This document shows, piece after piece, positions 35,037-43,800 of a stretch of DNA of 64,000 bases. The stretch's first letter is position 1, and each line of letters begins with the position of its first letter. The stretch is from Halomonas sp. A40-4 (lineage in GTDB: Bacteria > Pseudomonadota > Gammaproteobacteria > Pseudomonadales > Halomonadaceae), in the NCBI RefSeq assembly GCF_015767635.1, contig NZ_CP065230.1, positions 2,666,001-2,730,000 of the forward strand, in the 5' to 3' direction. The notes under the pieces were generated by a model. The model made no database searches. It saw only the letters and a program-made list of their open reading frames with translations, and was not told the DNA's origin. The position numbers and the translations under genes are program-made.

Positions 35037-36182
35037 TTATGCAACGCTTACCCGGAACCCCGCAGCGCCGAGTGGCTCAAACAACTCGTGGGCAGCGCCT
35101 TTCAGCCGCACTTCGAGCGTGGCAAGCTCGCGGCGCAGCGGGTAGTGGGTGCGGCAATGGTCAAAGCCTTTTGCCACCCCCAACTGGTGCACTTGGCGCT
35201 GAAGGGTGTCGTGATCGCGGCGCGTATCATATACCGCCCGAACGCACAGCCTGAGCGCATCCTCCACCGGCAGCGCCTGCTCGAGCGTCAGACTCTCAAG
35301 CGCTGGCGGCGGGCAGAGTTCGTCAAACCCCAACGAGCTCGACTGACCCAGATGGGCCGCCAACGCCTGGTGGATCATCCAACTACCGCGCAGCTTGCCT
35401 TCCAGGCTGTGGCCAGCAACATGGGGCGTCGCCAGGGTCGCTAGATCGTGCAGATTCGCATCGATGGCAGGCTCCTGCTCCCATACATCGAGCACGGCGA
35501 TGATATCGCCCTGGCCCGCCAGCCGGCTGCGTAGCGCCAGACCATCCACACAATCCCCCCGCCCGGCGTTCAACAGCACGCTGCCCGGTGCCAGCTCATT
35601 GATTCGCTGTGCGTTGAGCAGATGATGGGTGGCATGGGGGCCGGATGCCACCAGCGGCGTATGCAGACAGAGCACATCACAGCGGGCGATGAGTTCGTCG
35701 ATATCAGAAAAGCCATGGGCACCTTCCTCCTCGGCCCTGGGTGGATCGCAGGCCAGCACCGATATTCCCAGTGCTTTCAACCGTGCGAGCAGTCGGCTGC
35801 CCACATTACCCACGCCCACTACACCAACGCTGCGCTCACTCAGTGCCCAGCCCTCACGCTCCGCAATCGTCAGCAAGCTGCTGAGGACATAATCGACAAC
35901 CGCCTCGGCGTTGCAGCCAGGCGCGCTGGCAAAGCCGATACCTTGCTCGTTCAGAAAGGCCTGATCGATATGGTCGGTGCCGATGGTACAAGTGCCGACA
36001 AACCCGACGCGGCTATTGGCAAGTAGTGCCTGATTCACCTGAGTCACCGAGCGGACAATCAACGCATCGGCATCAGCCACGTCGGCAGCGCTGATCTCGC
36101 GACCGGGCACGCGCGCAAGCATGCCGAAGGCCCCAAAGCAAGCGTCGGCGGCTGGGATATTGGCGTCGATAACAACTTTCAT
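35037..36182 (-). CDS. pdxB: Erythronate-4-phosphate dehydrogenase
   Basis: A 381-residue NAD-dependent enzyme in pyridoxal phosphate synthesis. The nucleotide-binding GVVGVGNVGSRLL, catalytic glutamate/histidine region (ATPHVAGHSLEGKLRG) and the PdxB-specific C-terminal dimerisation domain (YDTRRDHDTLQRQV) are present. The length is that of the family. It converges with htpX and is divergent from the WGR-like small gene. Confidence 0.96.
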   Translation of the reverse strand: MKVVIDANIPAADACFGAFGMLARVPGREISAADVADADALIVRSVTQVNQALLANSRVGFVGTCTIGTDHIDQAFLNEQGIGFASAPGCNAEAVVDYVLSSLLTIAEREGWALSERSVGVVGVGNVGSRLLARLKALGISVLACDPPRAEEEGAHGFSDIDELIARCDVLCLHTPLVASGPHATHHLLNAQRINELAPGSVLLNAGRGDCVDGLALRSRLAGQGDIIAVLDVWEQEPAIDANLHDLATLATPHVAGHSLEGKLRGSWMIHQALAAHLGQSSSLGFDELCPPPALESLTLEQALPVEDALRLCVRAVYDTRRDHDTLQRQVHQLGVAKGFDHCRTHYPLRRELATLEVRLKGAAHELFEPLGAAGFRVSVA

Positions 36183-36278
36183 AGGCGTTTGCTTATCCGG
36201 GCTTTACAATACGCCCGCAACGACGTTTGCTGCAGGCAGGTTTAAGGAGGCGTTACAGAGAATGCCAAGGAGAATGTT

Positions 36279-36560
36279 TTGATCGTACGCTGGGAAACCG
36301 ACCATGACTACGTGCTGGTGCATATTCATCAGGACATGCTGGGTGACTGGATATTCAGCCGCGCCTGGGGACAGATCGGCACTCAGTTTGGTGGCCTGAA
36401 GCATCAGTTGGCCGACACCCTGGCCCAGGCCCATATGTGGCTGGAAGATGAAACCACCATCCAGGCCTCACGCGGGTTTCGCAAGGTACTCGAAGTGGCT
36501 GACAACTCTCCCGAAGGCCAGGAAGCCATGCGCCAGCTTTCACTGCTGGACACGATCTAA
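36279..36560 (+). CDS. Small WGR-like protein, unknown function
   Basis: A 93-residue protein starting at TTG36279, with AAGGAG 6 bases before it; the only nearby ATG (36274) closes after two codons. Residues 11-40 (YVLVHIHQDMLGDWIF then AWGQIGTQFGG) match the WGR domain pattern, with W30-G31-Q32-I33-G34 in the signature place. The rest is helical. WGR domains bind nucleic acid in poly(ADP-ribose) polymerases and MolR-like proteins. Function here is unknown. Confidence 0.7.
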   Translation: MIVRWETDHDYVLVHIHQDMLGDWIFSRAWGQIGTQFGGLKHQLADTLAQAHMWLEDETTIQASRGFRKVLEVADNSPEGQEAMRQLSLLDTI

Positions 36561-36581
36561 CACCCCGATATGCTTAACGCC

Positions 36582-36914
36582 TCACCCCAGATAACGCCGC
36601 CCGTCGCGCTGGTGCCTGCCTTTCGGCGCTAGGGCCTCGGGCTTCGTCCCATCGCTGATGGCTGATTCATCAAGCCAGCCACGCGCCCGCAGCCAGTCGC
36701 ATAGTCGCTCAAGCACATACCCAGCTTCCAGCTCGTTTCCCGCGTCGTCCGCCAACACGGGAATTCGCTCGCCGTAATATGCCAGCAGTGTTTCATCATC
36801 AGCCACCTCTATCCGCTGCCACGCAATGGGCTGCCGGGTTAGCGCTGCCACCTGCGCCTCCAGTTCAGCGCAAAGGTGGCAGCCCTGTGTGGTATATAGC
36901 GTTAGCCGAATCAT
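36582..36914 (-). CDS. Glutaredoxin-like protein (DUF836 family)
   Basis: A 110-residue thioredoxin-fold protein with CxxC in TTQGCHLC near the N-terminus and the cis-proline segment RIPVLAD. The rest is short, as in DUF836 proteins. It begins 20 bp after the rlmL stop on the same strand, so it is likely co-transcribed. The C-terminal tail (about 20 residues, basic) is extra. Role unknown. Confidence 0.8.
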   Translation of the reverse strand: MIRLTLYTTQGCHLCAELEAQVAALTRQPIAWQRIEVADDETLLAYYGERIPVLADDAGNELEAGYVLERLCDWLRARGWLDESAISDGTKPEALAPKGRHQRDGRRYLG

Positions 36915-36933
36915 GTTGCAGACCTGAATGACG

Positions 36934-39126
36934 TTACTCGCGGTGGCGTAATAGAAACACCTGATGTGCATTGCTGCGCCGCTGAAAATCCGGGTCAAAA
37001 CTGCGCGCGGTCATATCCTCGACCACGTAGCGCTCGCCAAGCGACTCATCCAGCTTGAAACGCCGCTGGTTATTGGAGAACACCAGCACTCCGCCCGGCG
37101 CCAGTCGCGCCATGGCCAATTCTACCAAGCGCGGATGATCACGCTGAACGTCCAGCGTATCGCGCATCTTCTTCGAGTTGGAGAACGTCGGCGGGTCCAT
37201 GAAAATCAGATCGAACTCGGCGTTGGCGGTTTCCAGCCAGCGGAAGCAGTCATCGCGCACCACTCGGTGCAGTCTGGGGTCGAGCTTGTTGAGCGTGAAG
37301 TTGTCCCGCGCCCACTCAAGATAGGTATTGGACATATCCACGCTGACGCTGTCGCTCGCGCCGCCAAGTGCCGCCTGCACAGTGGCGCTCGCGGTATAGC
37401 AGAACAGATTCAGAAAACGCTTGCCGCTGGCCATCTCGCCCAGCATGCGCCTTACGGGCCGGTGGTCAAGAAACAGCCCGGTATCCAGGTAATCGCGCAG
37501 ATTGACCCATATCCGTGCATTGCCTTCGCGCACCTCGAAACGCTCGCCGCTGGCATCACGTTTTTGATACTGGGCATTGCCGGTTTGCCGCTCACGGCGT
37601 TTAACATGGATCTTGCTGGGGTCAACACCCAGTGCGTCGGGCATGACCTCCAGCGCATCGAACAGGCGCTTTTGTGCCTGGGCAGGATCCACCGAACGCG
37701 GCGCAGCGTACTCCTGGACGTGCACATGGTCACCATAGCGATCGACCGCCAGGGCATACTCGGGCATATCCGCATCGTAAAGCCGGTAGCAGGTCTCACC
37801 GCTTTGCTTGAGCCACTTTTTCAGGCGCTTCTGGTTTTTGACCAGCCGGTTGGCAAACATCTGGGCGTTCTCGGACCCTTTGGGTGCGGCCTGCGCAACC
37901 GTCGATGGTGCACTGTCACCCTCTTCTACCCGGCTGGTCTTGGGGTCAATGGTCATCAACAACAGCTTGGCATCCAGGGCGCCGTTTTTCAGCGCGTACT
38001 GTTTGTGTGCCCGCAGGCCAAGCCGATGCCCCAAATCCGGATTACCGGTAAACACGGCAAGGGTCCAGCCAGGAAACAACGCCTTGGCCTTTTCACCCAG
38101 TTGAGCATACAGCTGAACCAGTTCGGGCAGCTCGCCCAGACGCTCGCCGTAGGGCGGGTTGGTAATCATTAACCCCTGTTCGGCAGTCAACTCGGCAGGC
38201 CGCGTCAGCTGACCGAGGCGTTGGCCGTGCAGGTGGATCAGAGCGGGAATACCCGCGCGCATGGCGTTGGCCTTGGCAGCCGACAGTGCCGCCGGGCTTT
38301 CATCAAAGCCGGTCAATGACGTTTTACAACGTTTGCGACCAATCGACGCCCGAGCGTCAGCTTCTCGCTTAAGCTCTCGCCACTCGGTTTCATCGTGACC
38401 AGACCAGCCGTGAAATCCGAAACGTTCGCGGTGCAGGTTGGGTGCCTGGTCGGCCGCCATCAGGCCGGCCTCAATCAACAGCGTGCCCGCGCCGCACAGT
38501 GGATCCATCAACGGTTCACCCGCTTTGGCGCGTTCGGGCCAACCGGCACGCACCAGCAATGCCGCTGCAAGATTCTCTTTCAACGGTGCGTGCCCCACAT
38601 CGCGCCGGTAGCCACGACGATGCAGGCTTTCTCCGGATAAATCGATTCCCAGCGTCGCATTGGCCCGGTGCAGATGGGCATAAAGGCGCAGATGCGGGGC
38701 CTTGGTATCCACCGTGGGGCGCTCCTGGCCGGCCAGCTGCAGTGCGTCCACCACGCCGTCCTTGACGGTCTGGGCGCCAAAGCGGGTGTGGCGAATGTGG
38801 TCGCTGCGGCCGTGGAAATCCACCGCCATCGTCCGCCCCGGGGCCAGGTGCCGCGTCCAGTCGATACCCGCCACCACAGTGCGTAACTGGTCGGCGGTTT
38901 CGATCATCGGCTCGCGAGCCAGGATCAGGATGATGCGATTTGCCAGCCGCGACCACAGGCAAACACGGTAGGCCGTGGACTGATCGGCAGCAAAGTACAC
39001 GCCTGCCACGGTGGTTTTACCTGGGGTGGCGCCTAACGCAGTCAGTTCGTCGGCAAGCAGGCTTTCGATACCCTTGGGGCACGTTGCCAGCAGCTCTAGG
39101 GGGGCAATTTGGCTCGACTCGGTCAT
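36934..39126 (-). CDS. rlmL: Bifunctional 23S rRNA methyltransferase RlmKL
   Basis: A 730-residue fusion. The N-terminal half is a THUMP domain followed by an m2G2445 methyltransferase (MDPLCGAGTLLIEAG, then MITNPPYGER). The C-terminal half is the m7G2069 methyltransferase (FLNLFCYTASATVQAALGGA, then LIFMDPPTFSNSKKM). E. coli RlmL is 702 residues and has the same two-enzyme layout. It modifies two guanines in 23S rRNA. The gene starts at ATG39126, and the glutaredoxin-like gene follows. Confidence 0.96.
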   Translation of the reverse strand: MTESSQIAPLELLATCPKGIESLLADELTALGATPGKTTVAGVYFAADQSTAYRVCLWSRLANRIILILAREPMIETADQLRTVVAGIDWTRHLAPGRTMAVDFHGRSDHIRHTRFGAQTVKDGVVDALQLAGQERPTVDTKAPHLRLYAHLHRANATLGIDLSGESLHRRGYRRDVGHAPLKENLAAALLVRAGWPERAKAGEPLMDPLCGAGTLLIEAGLMAADQAPNLHRERFGFHGWSGHDETEWRELKREADARASIGRKRCKTSLTGFDESPAALSAAKANAMRAGIPALIHLHGQRLGQLTRPAELTAEQGLMITNPPYGERLGELPELVQLYAQLGEKAKALFPGWTLAVFTGNPDLGHRLGLRAHKQYALKNGALDAKLLLMTIDPKTSRVEEGDSAPSTVAQAAPKGSENAQMFANRLVKNQKRLKKWLKQSGETCYRLYDADMPEYALAVDRYGDHVHVQEYAAPRSVDPAQAQKRLFDALEVMPDALGVDPSKIHVKRRERQTGNAQYQKRDASGERFEVREGNARIWVNLRDYLDTGLFLDHRPVRRMLGEMASGKRFLNLFCYTASATVQAALGGASDSVSVDMSNTYLEWARDNFTLNKLDPRLHRVVRDDCFRWLETANAEFDLIFMDPPTFSNSKKMRDTLDVQRDHPRLVELAMARLAPGGVLVFSNNQRRFKLDESLGERYVVEDMTARSFDPDFQRRSNAHQVFLLRHRE

Positions 39127-39492
39127 GGTAATGGCTGCGCGTAACCGCGCGATATTCCTATATATTGCAAATGAGTTTACGTCTTATGACAATTTGATGG
39201 TCGACAAGTGACCCCATCATGGTCTAACAATAAGAGAGTAGCTACTGAAAACGCATGCGTTGCCTGCCAGGGTCTTGAAGATTGTCTCAAGGAGTCGTCT
39301 CAAGGACCTATGGCGTTGACGAGCGAGCCGCCCGGTGGGTTCAGCACGTGAGTGCTAGACCACTTCGCCCAAACGGCAGTTCACTCTTGAAGTTAGCTCT
39401 CGAAATGATGGGGCGCGACATAGAGTTGGGTTTTCTATCTCGTCATTCCCCGTTATTTCATCTCAAAGGCTTTCATACAAAGAGGTTAGCCA
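39127..39492 (+). other. Long leader region upstream of rmf
   Basis: About 365 bp without a credible protein gene. A candidate promoter (TTGCAA at 39165-39170, 17-bp spacer, GACAAT at 39188-39193) would give a leader of roughly 290 nt. Inside it GTCTCAAGGA is repeated (39284-39293 and 39297-39306), followed by a short open frame of 13 codons (39310-39351). A conserved structured 'rmf' RNA motif is known upstream of rmf in Pseudomonas; this leader could be a relative. It also contains the leftward rlmL promoter region. Confidence 0.4.
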
Positions 39493-39702
39493 ATGAAACG
39501 ACAAAAACGTGATCGCTTCCAGCGGGCTTATGTACACGGCTACAAAGCGGGCGTTACGGGTCGCTCCCGTGATGATTGCCCCAGTCAAGAGGTAAATTTA
39601 CGCGAATACTGGATGAGCGGTTGGCGTGAAGGTCGCGGCGACCAGTGGGATGGCATGACCGGCGTTTCCGGTATCCATAAAAACCCCACTGTTATGACCT
39701 AA
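39493..39702 (+). CDS. rmf: Ribosome modulation factor
   Basis: A 69-residue RMF that dimerises 70S ribosomes into inactive 100S particles in stationary phase. The first 50 residues (KRQKRDRFQRAYVHGYKAGVTGRS, DDCPSQEVNLREYWMSGW) follow the family closely; the C-terminal tail is longer than in E. coli (55 residues). AGAGG precedes the ATG. A strong terminator follows and is shared with pyrD on the other strand. Confidence 0.96.
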   Translation: MKRQKRDRFQRAYVHGYKAGVTGRSRDDCPSQEVNLREYWMSGWREGRGDQWDGMTGVSGIHKNPTVMT

Positions 39703-39750
39703 CCCTTAACAACCCTAATCTCTATACATCGTTTTACTGAATACCCCTCA

Positions 39751-39776
39751 AGCCCGCTCCATCAAGCGGGCTTTTT
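39751..39776. terminator. Bidirectional terminator between rmf and pyrD
   Basis: A perfect 7-bp stem (AGCCCGC / GCGGGCT) with an 8-base loop, followed on the plus strand by a T-run. The last codons and stop of pyrD on the minus strand lie inside it. Confidence 0.85.
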
Positions 39777-40787
39777 ATCGTTTTGTAGTGCTTCGGCACA
39801 CTCGCTGACAAGCCTGGGGCCACGATAAATCAGTCCGGAATACAGCTGCACCAAGTCCGCGCCGGCGTCACGCTTGGTTCTGGCGGCCTCGCCGCTGTCG
39901 ATACCGCCGACGCCGATAATCGGCATATCTGGCAAGTGGGCGCGCAGCAAACGGATGATACGGTTCGAGGCTTCAAACACCGGCTTGCCCGAAAGTCCAC
40001 CTGCTTCGTCAGCCTGGGGGTCACCCGCCACCATTTCCCGTGAGATGGTGGTATTGGTGGCAATCACCCCGTCAAAGGCGTTGCGCTCGATACTAGCTGC
40101 CACCAATGCCACTTCTTCGTCAGTCATGTCCGGGGCAATTTTTACCAGCAATGGCACCTGTCGACCTTCCTGCTCGTCCAGAGCCTGACTGCGCGCCCGG
40201 ATGGGGCCCAAAAGCGCATCCAACTGAGCGCCAAACTGCAGCGTACGCAGTCCTGGTGTGTTGGGTGAAGAAATATTCACGGTCACATAATCCGCCACCC
40301 CATGAACCGCTTCCAGGCAGGCCAGGTAGTCACCCAACGCATCGTCAACCGACGTGGTCAGGTTTTTGCCGATATTAATGCCCACGATACCGCCATAGTG
40401 ACGCTGCTTTACTTGCGCGACCAGATGCGCAACGCCCCGGTTGTTAAACCCGAATCGGTTGATGATGGCTTCGTGCCCGGCAAGACGAAACAGGCGGGGC
40501 TTGGGGTTACCCGGCTGGGCCTGCGGGGTGACGGTGCCGACTTCTATAAACCCGAAGCCAATCTCTCCCAGGGCATCGAGGTGATCGGCGTTCTTGTCCA
40601 ACCCCGCTGCCAGGCCCACCCGGTTGGCAAAACGCAGCCCCATCAACTCGACAGGGTCATCAACGGGCGGGCCCATCAACCGTTTAACGCCGCCTACGCG
40701 GTGCAGGGCATCCAGAGCGCCCAGCGCCATACCGTGGGAGGTCTCGGGGTCGATGCGGAAGAACAGCGAACGGGCAAGGGCGTACAT
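39762..40787 (-). CDS. pyrD: Dihydroorotate dehydrogenase (class 2, quinone-linked)
   Basis: A 341-residue membrane-associated enzyme of pyrimidine synthesis. The N-terminal helical extension (LARSLFFRIDPETSHGMALGAL) marks class 2. FMN-binding VGLAAGLDKNADH, the catalytic-serine region NISSPNTPG, and the VGGIDSGEAARTKRDAGADLVQLYS C-terminal phosphate site are all present. The last codons lie inside a terminator hairpin shared with rmf. Confidence 0.97.
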   Translation of the reverse strand: MYALARSLFFRIDPETSHGMALGALDALHRVGGVKRLMGPPVDDPVELMGLRFANRVGLAAGLDKNADHLDALGEIGFGFIEVGTVTPQAQPGNPKPRLFRLAGHEAIINRFGFNNRGVAHLVAQVKQRHYGGIVGINIGKNLTTSVDDALGDYLACLEAVHGVADYVTVNISSPNTPGLRTLQFGAQLDALLGPIRARSQALDEQEGRQVPLLVKIAPDMTDEEVALVAASIERNAFDGVIATNTTISREMVAGDPQADEAGGLSGKPVFEASNRIIRLLRAHLPDMPIIGVGGIDSGEAARTKRDAGADLVQLYSGLIYRGPRLVSECAEALQNDKKPA

Positions 40788-40842
40788 GGAAAGTCTCTTG
40801 AAACGAGGAAGGCTTTAAAACGGGCGTCATTATAACCTAAAA

Positions 40843-40866
40843 AAGCGCGCCCGAGTGGGCGCGCTT
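40843..40866 (-). terminator. Terminator downstream of the NAD-glutamate dehydrogenase
   Basis: A perfect 10-bp GC-rich stem (AAGCGCGCCC / GGGCGCGCTT) with a 4-base loop, followed on the minus strand by a T-run. It is 23 bp after the GDH stop and before pyrD on the same strand. Confidence 0.9.
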
Positions 40867-40889
40867 GATACATCGGTGAAAGCGTCGAA

Positions 40890-43800
40890 CTAGCTTTCGC
40901 TATCGCTTTCAGCGAGATCGACCAGTTCACGAATAGCCACCGCGAACAGCGCAAAACCGCCTTCGCTACCGCTACGCACCTCGTCGATCAAGCGACACCA
41001 GCGGTTGTGCAGACCCGCGTGCTGTTCCAGCCACTGGGCAACTCGCTCCTGGGTCTCGCGACTGCCCGCTTCCAGCTTGAGCACACTGGTGGTCAGCGCC
41101 AACTGCTGGCGGTCAATATCATCACGGAAGGTTTCCCGCGCCTGGGCCTGCCAGGCATCACGCACATCAAGCTGGGTAACCTGCTGAATCATCCAGGGAA
41201 GCTCCAGACGGCTACCAATCTCGTAGTACACCTCGGCGACCCGTTGAGGTTTCTCATTAGTGGCCCGGGCCGCCTGGATAATACCCAGCCCCGCATACAG
41301 GCTGGGGGCCGCTGCTACGGTTGAGGCTAACGCATCCGGCACGCCCGCTGACTGCAACTCTGCATAGCGTTGCTGCCATGCCGCCTGCTCTTCACCGCTT
41401 AACAGCTCACCAATTCCTTCCTGGAGTTGCGTCAGCCGCGGCCGGAAGTACTCGATGGTGTCCTGGGTCGAGAGCCCCATATGCTGGCGCAGGAACCAGC
41501 GCGTCGCGCGGCGGATCATGCGCATCACATCCAGCATCATCGCGTACTGAACGCGATTGGGTACCTGATTATCCAGCGCTTCCAACTGGGCCCACAGGGA
41601 AGGCAGATTAAAGCTGTCCCGGGCAACCACATAAGCCCGCGCGATGTCCGCTCGGCCAGCGCCCGTTGAATCCATCAGCCGGCGTACGAACACAACCCCC
41701 ATGTGATCGACAAGATCGTTGGCCACCTGGGTGGCGACGATTTCACGCTTCAGACGGTGGTCATACATTTCCGACCGATAGCGTTCGGTCAGCACCGCCG
41801 GGAACAGGCGCTCGAGGTGATGGTGAATATACGGGTCATCGGGCACCTCTGAGGCGATCAGGTCGCCTTTCAGCGTGCTCTTGGCGTAAGAGATCAACAC
41901 CGAAAGTTCCGGCAGGCGCATCCCCTGCTGCTGGCTTGAACGTTCTTTCAAGACGTCGTCGGTGGGCAGGAATTCAAGTTCCCGATCAATCTGCCCCGCC
42001 GACTCAAGTTCGCTGATAAAGCGCCGGTAAGGACCCATGCCCTGTTGGGAAAGAATCGCCGAAAGATCCAGCGCCTGGGTCTGACGGTAGTTATCCAGAA
42101 TGACCAGATCGGACACCTCATCGGTCATCTCGGCCAGCAACTGATTGCGCTGCTTGTCGGTCATGTCACCGCGTTTGACCACTTCATCAATCAGTATCTT
42201 GATATTCACTTCGTGGTCGGAGCAGTTAACGCCCCCGGCGTTATCGATAAAGTCGGTATAAACCCGCACCCCTTTGGCAGCCGCTTCCATGCGGCCCAGT
42301 TGCGTCAGGCCAAGGTTACCGCCTTCGCCGACCACACGACAGTTAAGGTCGTTGCCGTTGATGCGCAGCGAATCGTTGGCTTTATCACCCACCTCTGCGT
42401 CGGTTTCTTCGGAGCCTTTCACGTAGGTACCGATGCCACCGTTCCAGATCAAGTCGACCTTGGCGACCAGCATGGCGCGGATCAACTCGTTGGGTGACAG
42501 CCGCGTCTCTTCAATGCCAAACACCGCCTGCATTTCAGGGGTAATGACGATCGATTTCGCGCTACGGCTGAAAATGCCGCCACCCTGGGAGATCAACGTC
42601 TGATCGTAATCTTCCCAACTGGAACGTGGCAGTTTGAACAAGCGCTGGCGTTCGGCAAAGGTAGCGGCCGGGTCCGGTGTGGGATCGACAAAAATGTGCA
42701 GATGGTTGAAAGCCCCCACCAGCTGGATCGTCTCGGACAACAGCATACCGTTGCCAAACACATCGCCTGCCATGTCACCGATGCCGATCACACTGAACTC
42801 ATCACGCTGGGTGTCGATATCCAGGTTCTTAAAGTGACGCTTGACCGATTCCCAGGCCCCGCGTGCAGTGATCCCCATTTTCTTGTGATCATAGCCGTTG
42901 GCACCGCCAGACGCGAAGGCATCTCCCAGCCAGTGGCCGTATTCAAGCGAGATTTCGTTGGCAATATCCGAAAAGGTTGCCGTGCCCTTATCCGCGGCAA
43001 CCACCAGGTAAGCGTCATCTTCATCGTGGCGAACCACGTGTTGTGGTGGCACGACATCGCCCATCACAAGATTATCGGTGACATCCAGCAACGCACGGAT
43101 AAACAGCTGATAGCAGGCAATGCCTTCTTTTTGCTGGGTCTCGCGGTCGGCATTCTCCGGCATCCGCTTGCAGACGAAGCCGCCTTTCGCGCCGACAGGC
43201 ACGATCACGGCGTTTTTGACCTGCTGTGCTTTCACAAGCCCGAGCACTTCAGTGCGGAAATCTTCGTGACGGTCGGACCAACGCAGCCCGCCCCGGGCCA
43301 CCTTGCCGCCGCGCAGGTGCACCCCCTCGACCCGTGGCGAGCAAACAAAGATCTCAAACATCGGGCGCGGCTTGGGCATCCCGGTGACCTTGGAAGGCTC
43401 AAGCTTGTAGGCAATGTAGTCCTTGGCTCGGCCATTCTCGGTTTGCTGGTAGTAGTTGGTGCGCAACGTCGCCTGGATAAGCTCCATGAAGCGGCGCAGC
43501 AGTTGATCGTCATTAAGACTGGCAACCGCCTCAAGGTGCTCATTGATACGCGCTATGCAGTCGCTGGTGTCGTGCTCATCCAGACCTGGGTCGAAGCGCT
43601 GCTGGAAAAGCTCGACCAGCGTCTGGGTAATCACGGGATAGTTTGCCAGCGTGGTGGCGATATAATCCTGGGACATGCCAAAGCGAATCTGCTTCAGATA
43701 ACGGGCATAGCCCCGGAGCATGGCCACTTCCCGCCAGTCCAGGCCTGCACCGATGATCAAGCGGTTGAATGCGTCGTTATCGGCTTCGCCCACCCAAATG

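Noticed and set aside
39282-39512. Open frame of 76 codons in the rmf leader
   Set aside because: It runs into rmf in another frame, lacks a good ribosome site, and has no recognisable protein character. The region is better read as a leader.
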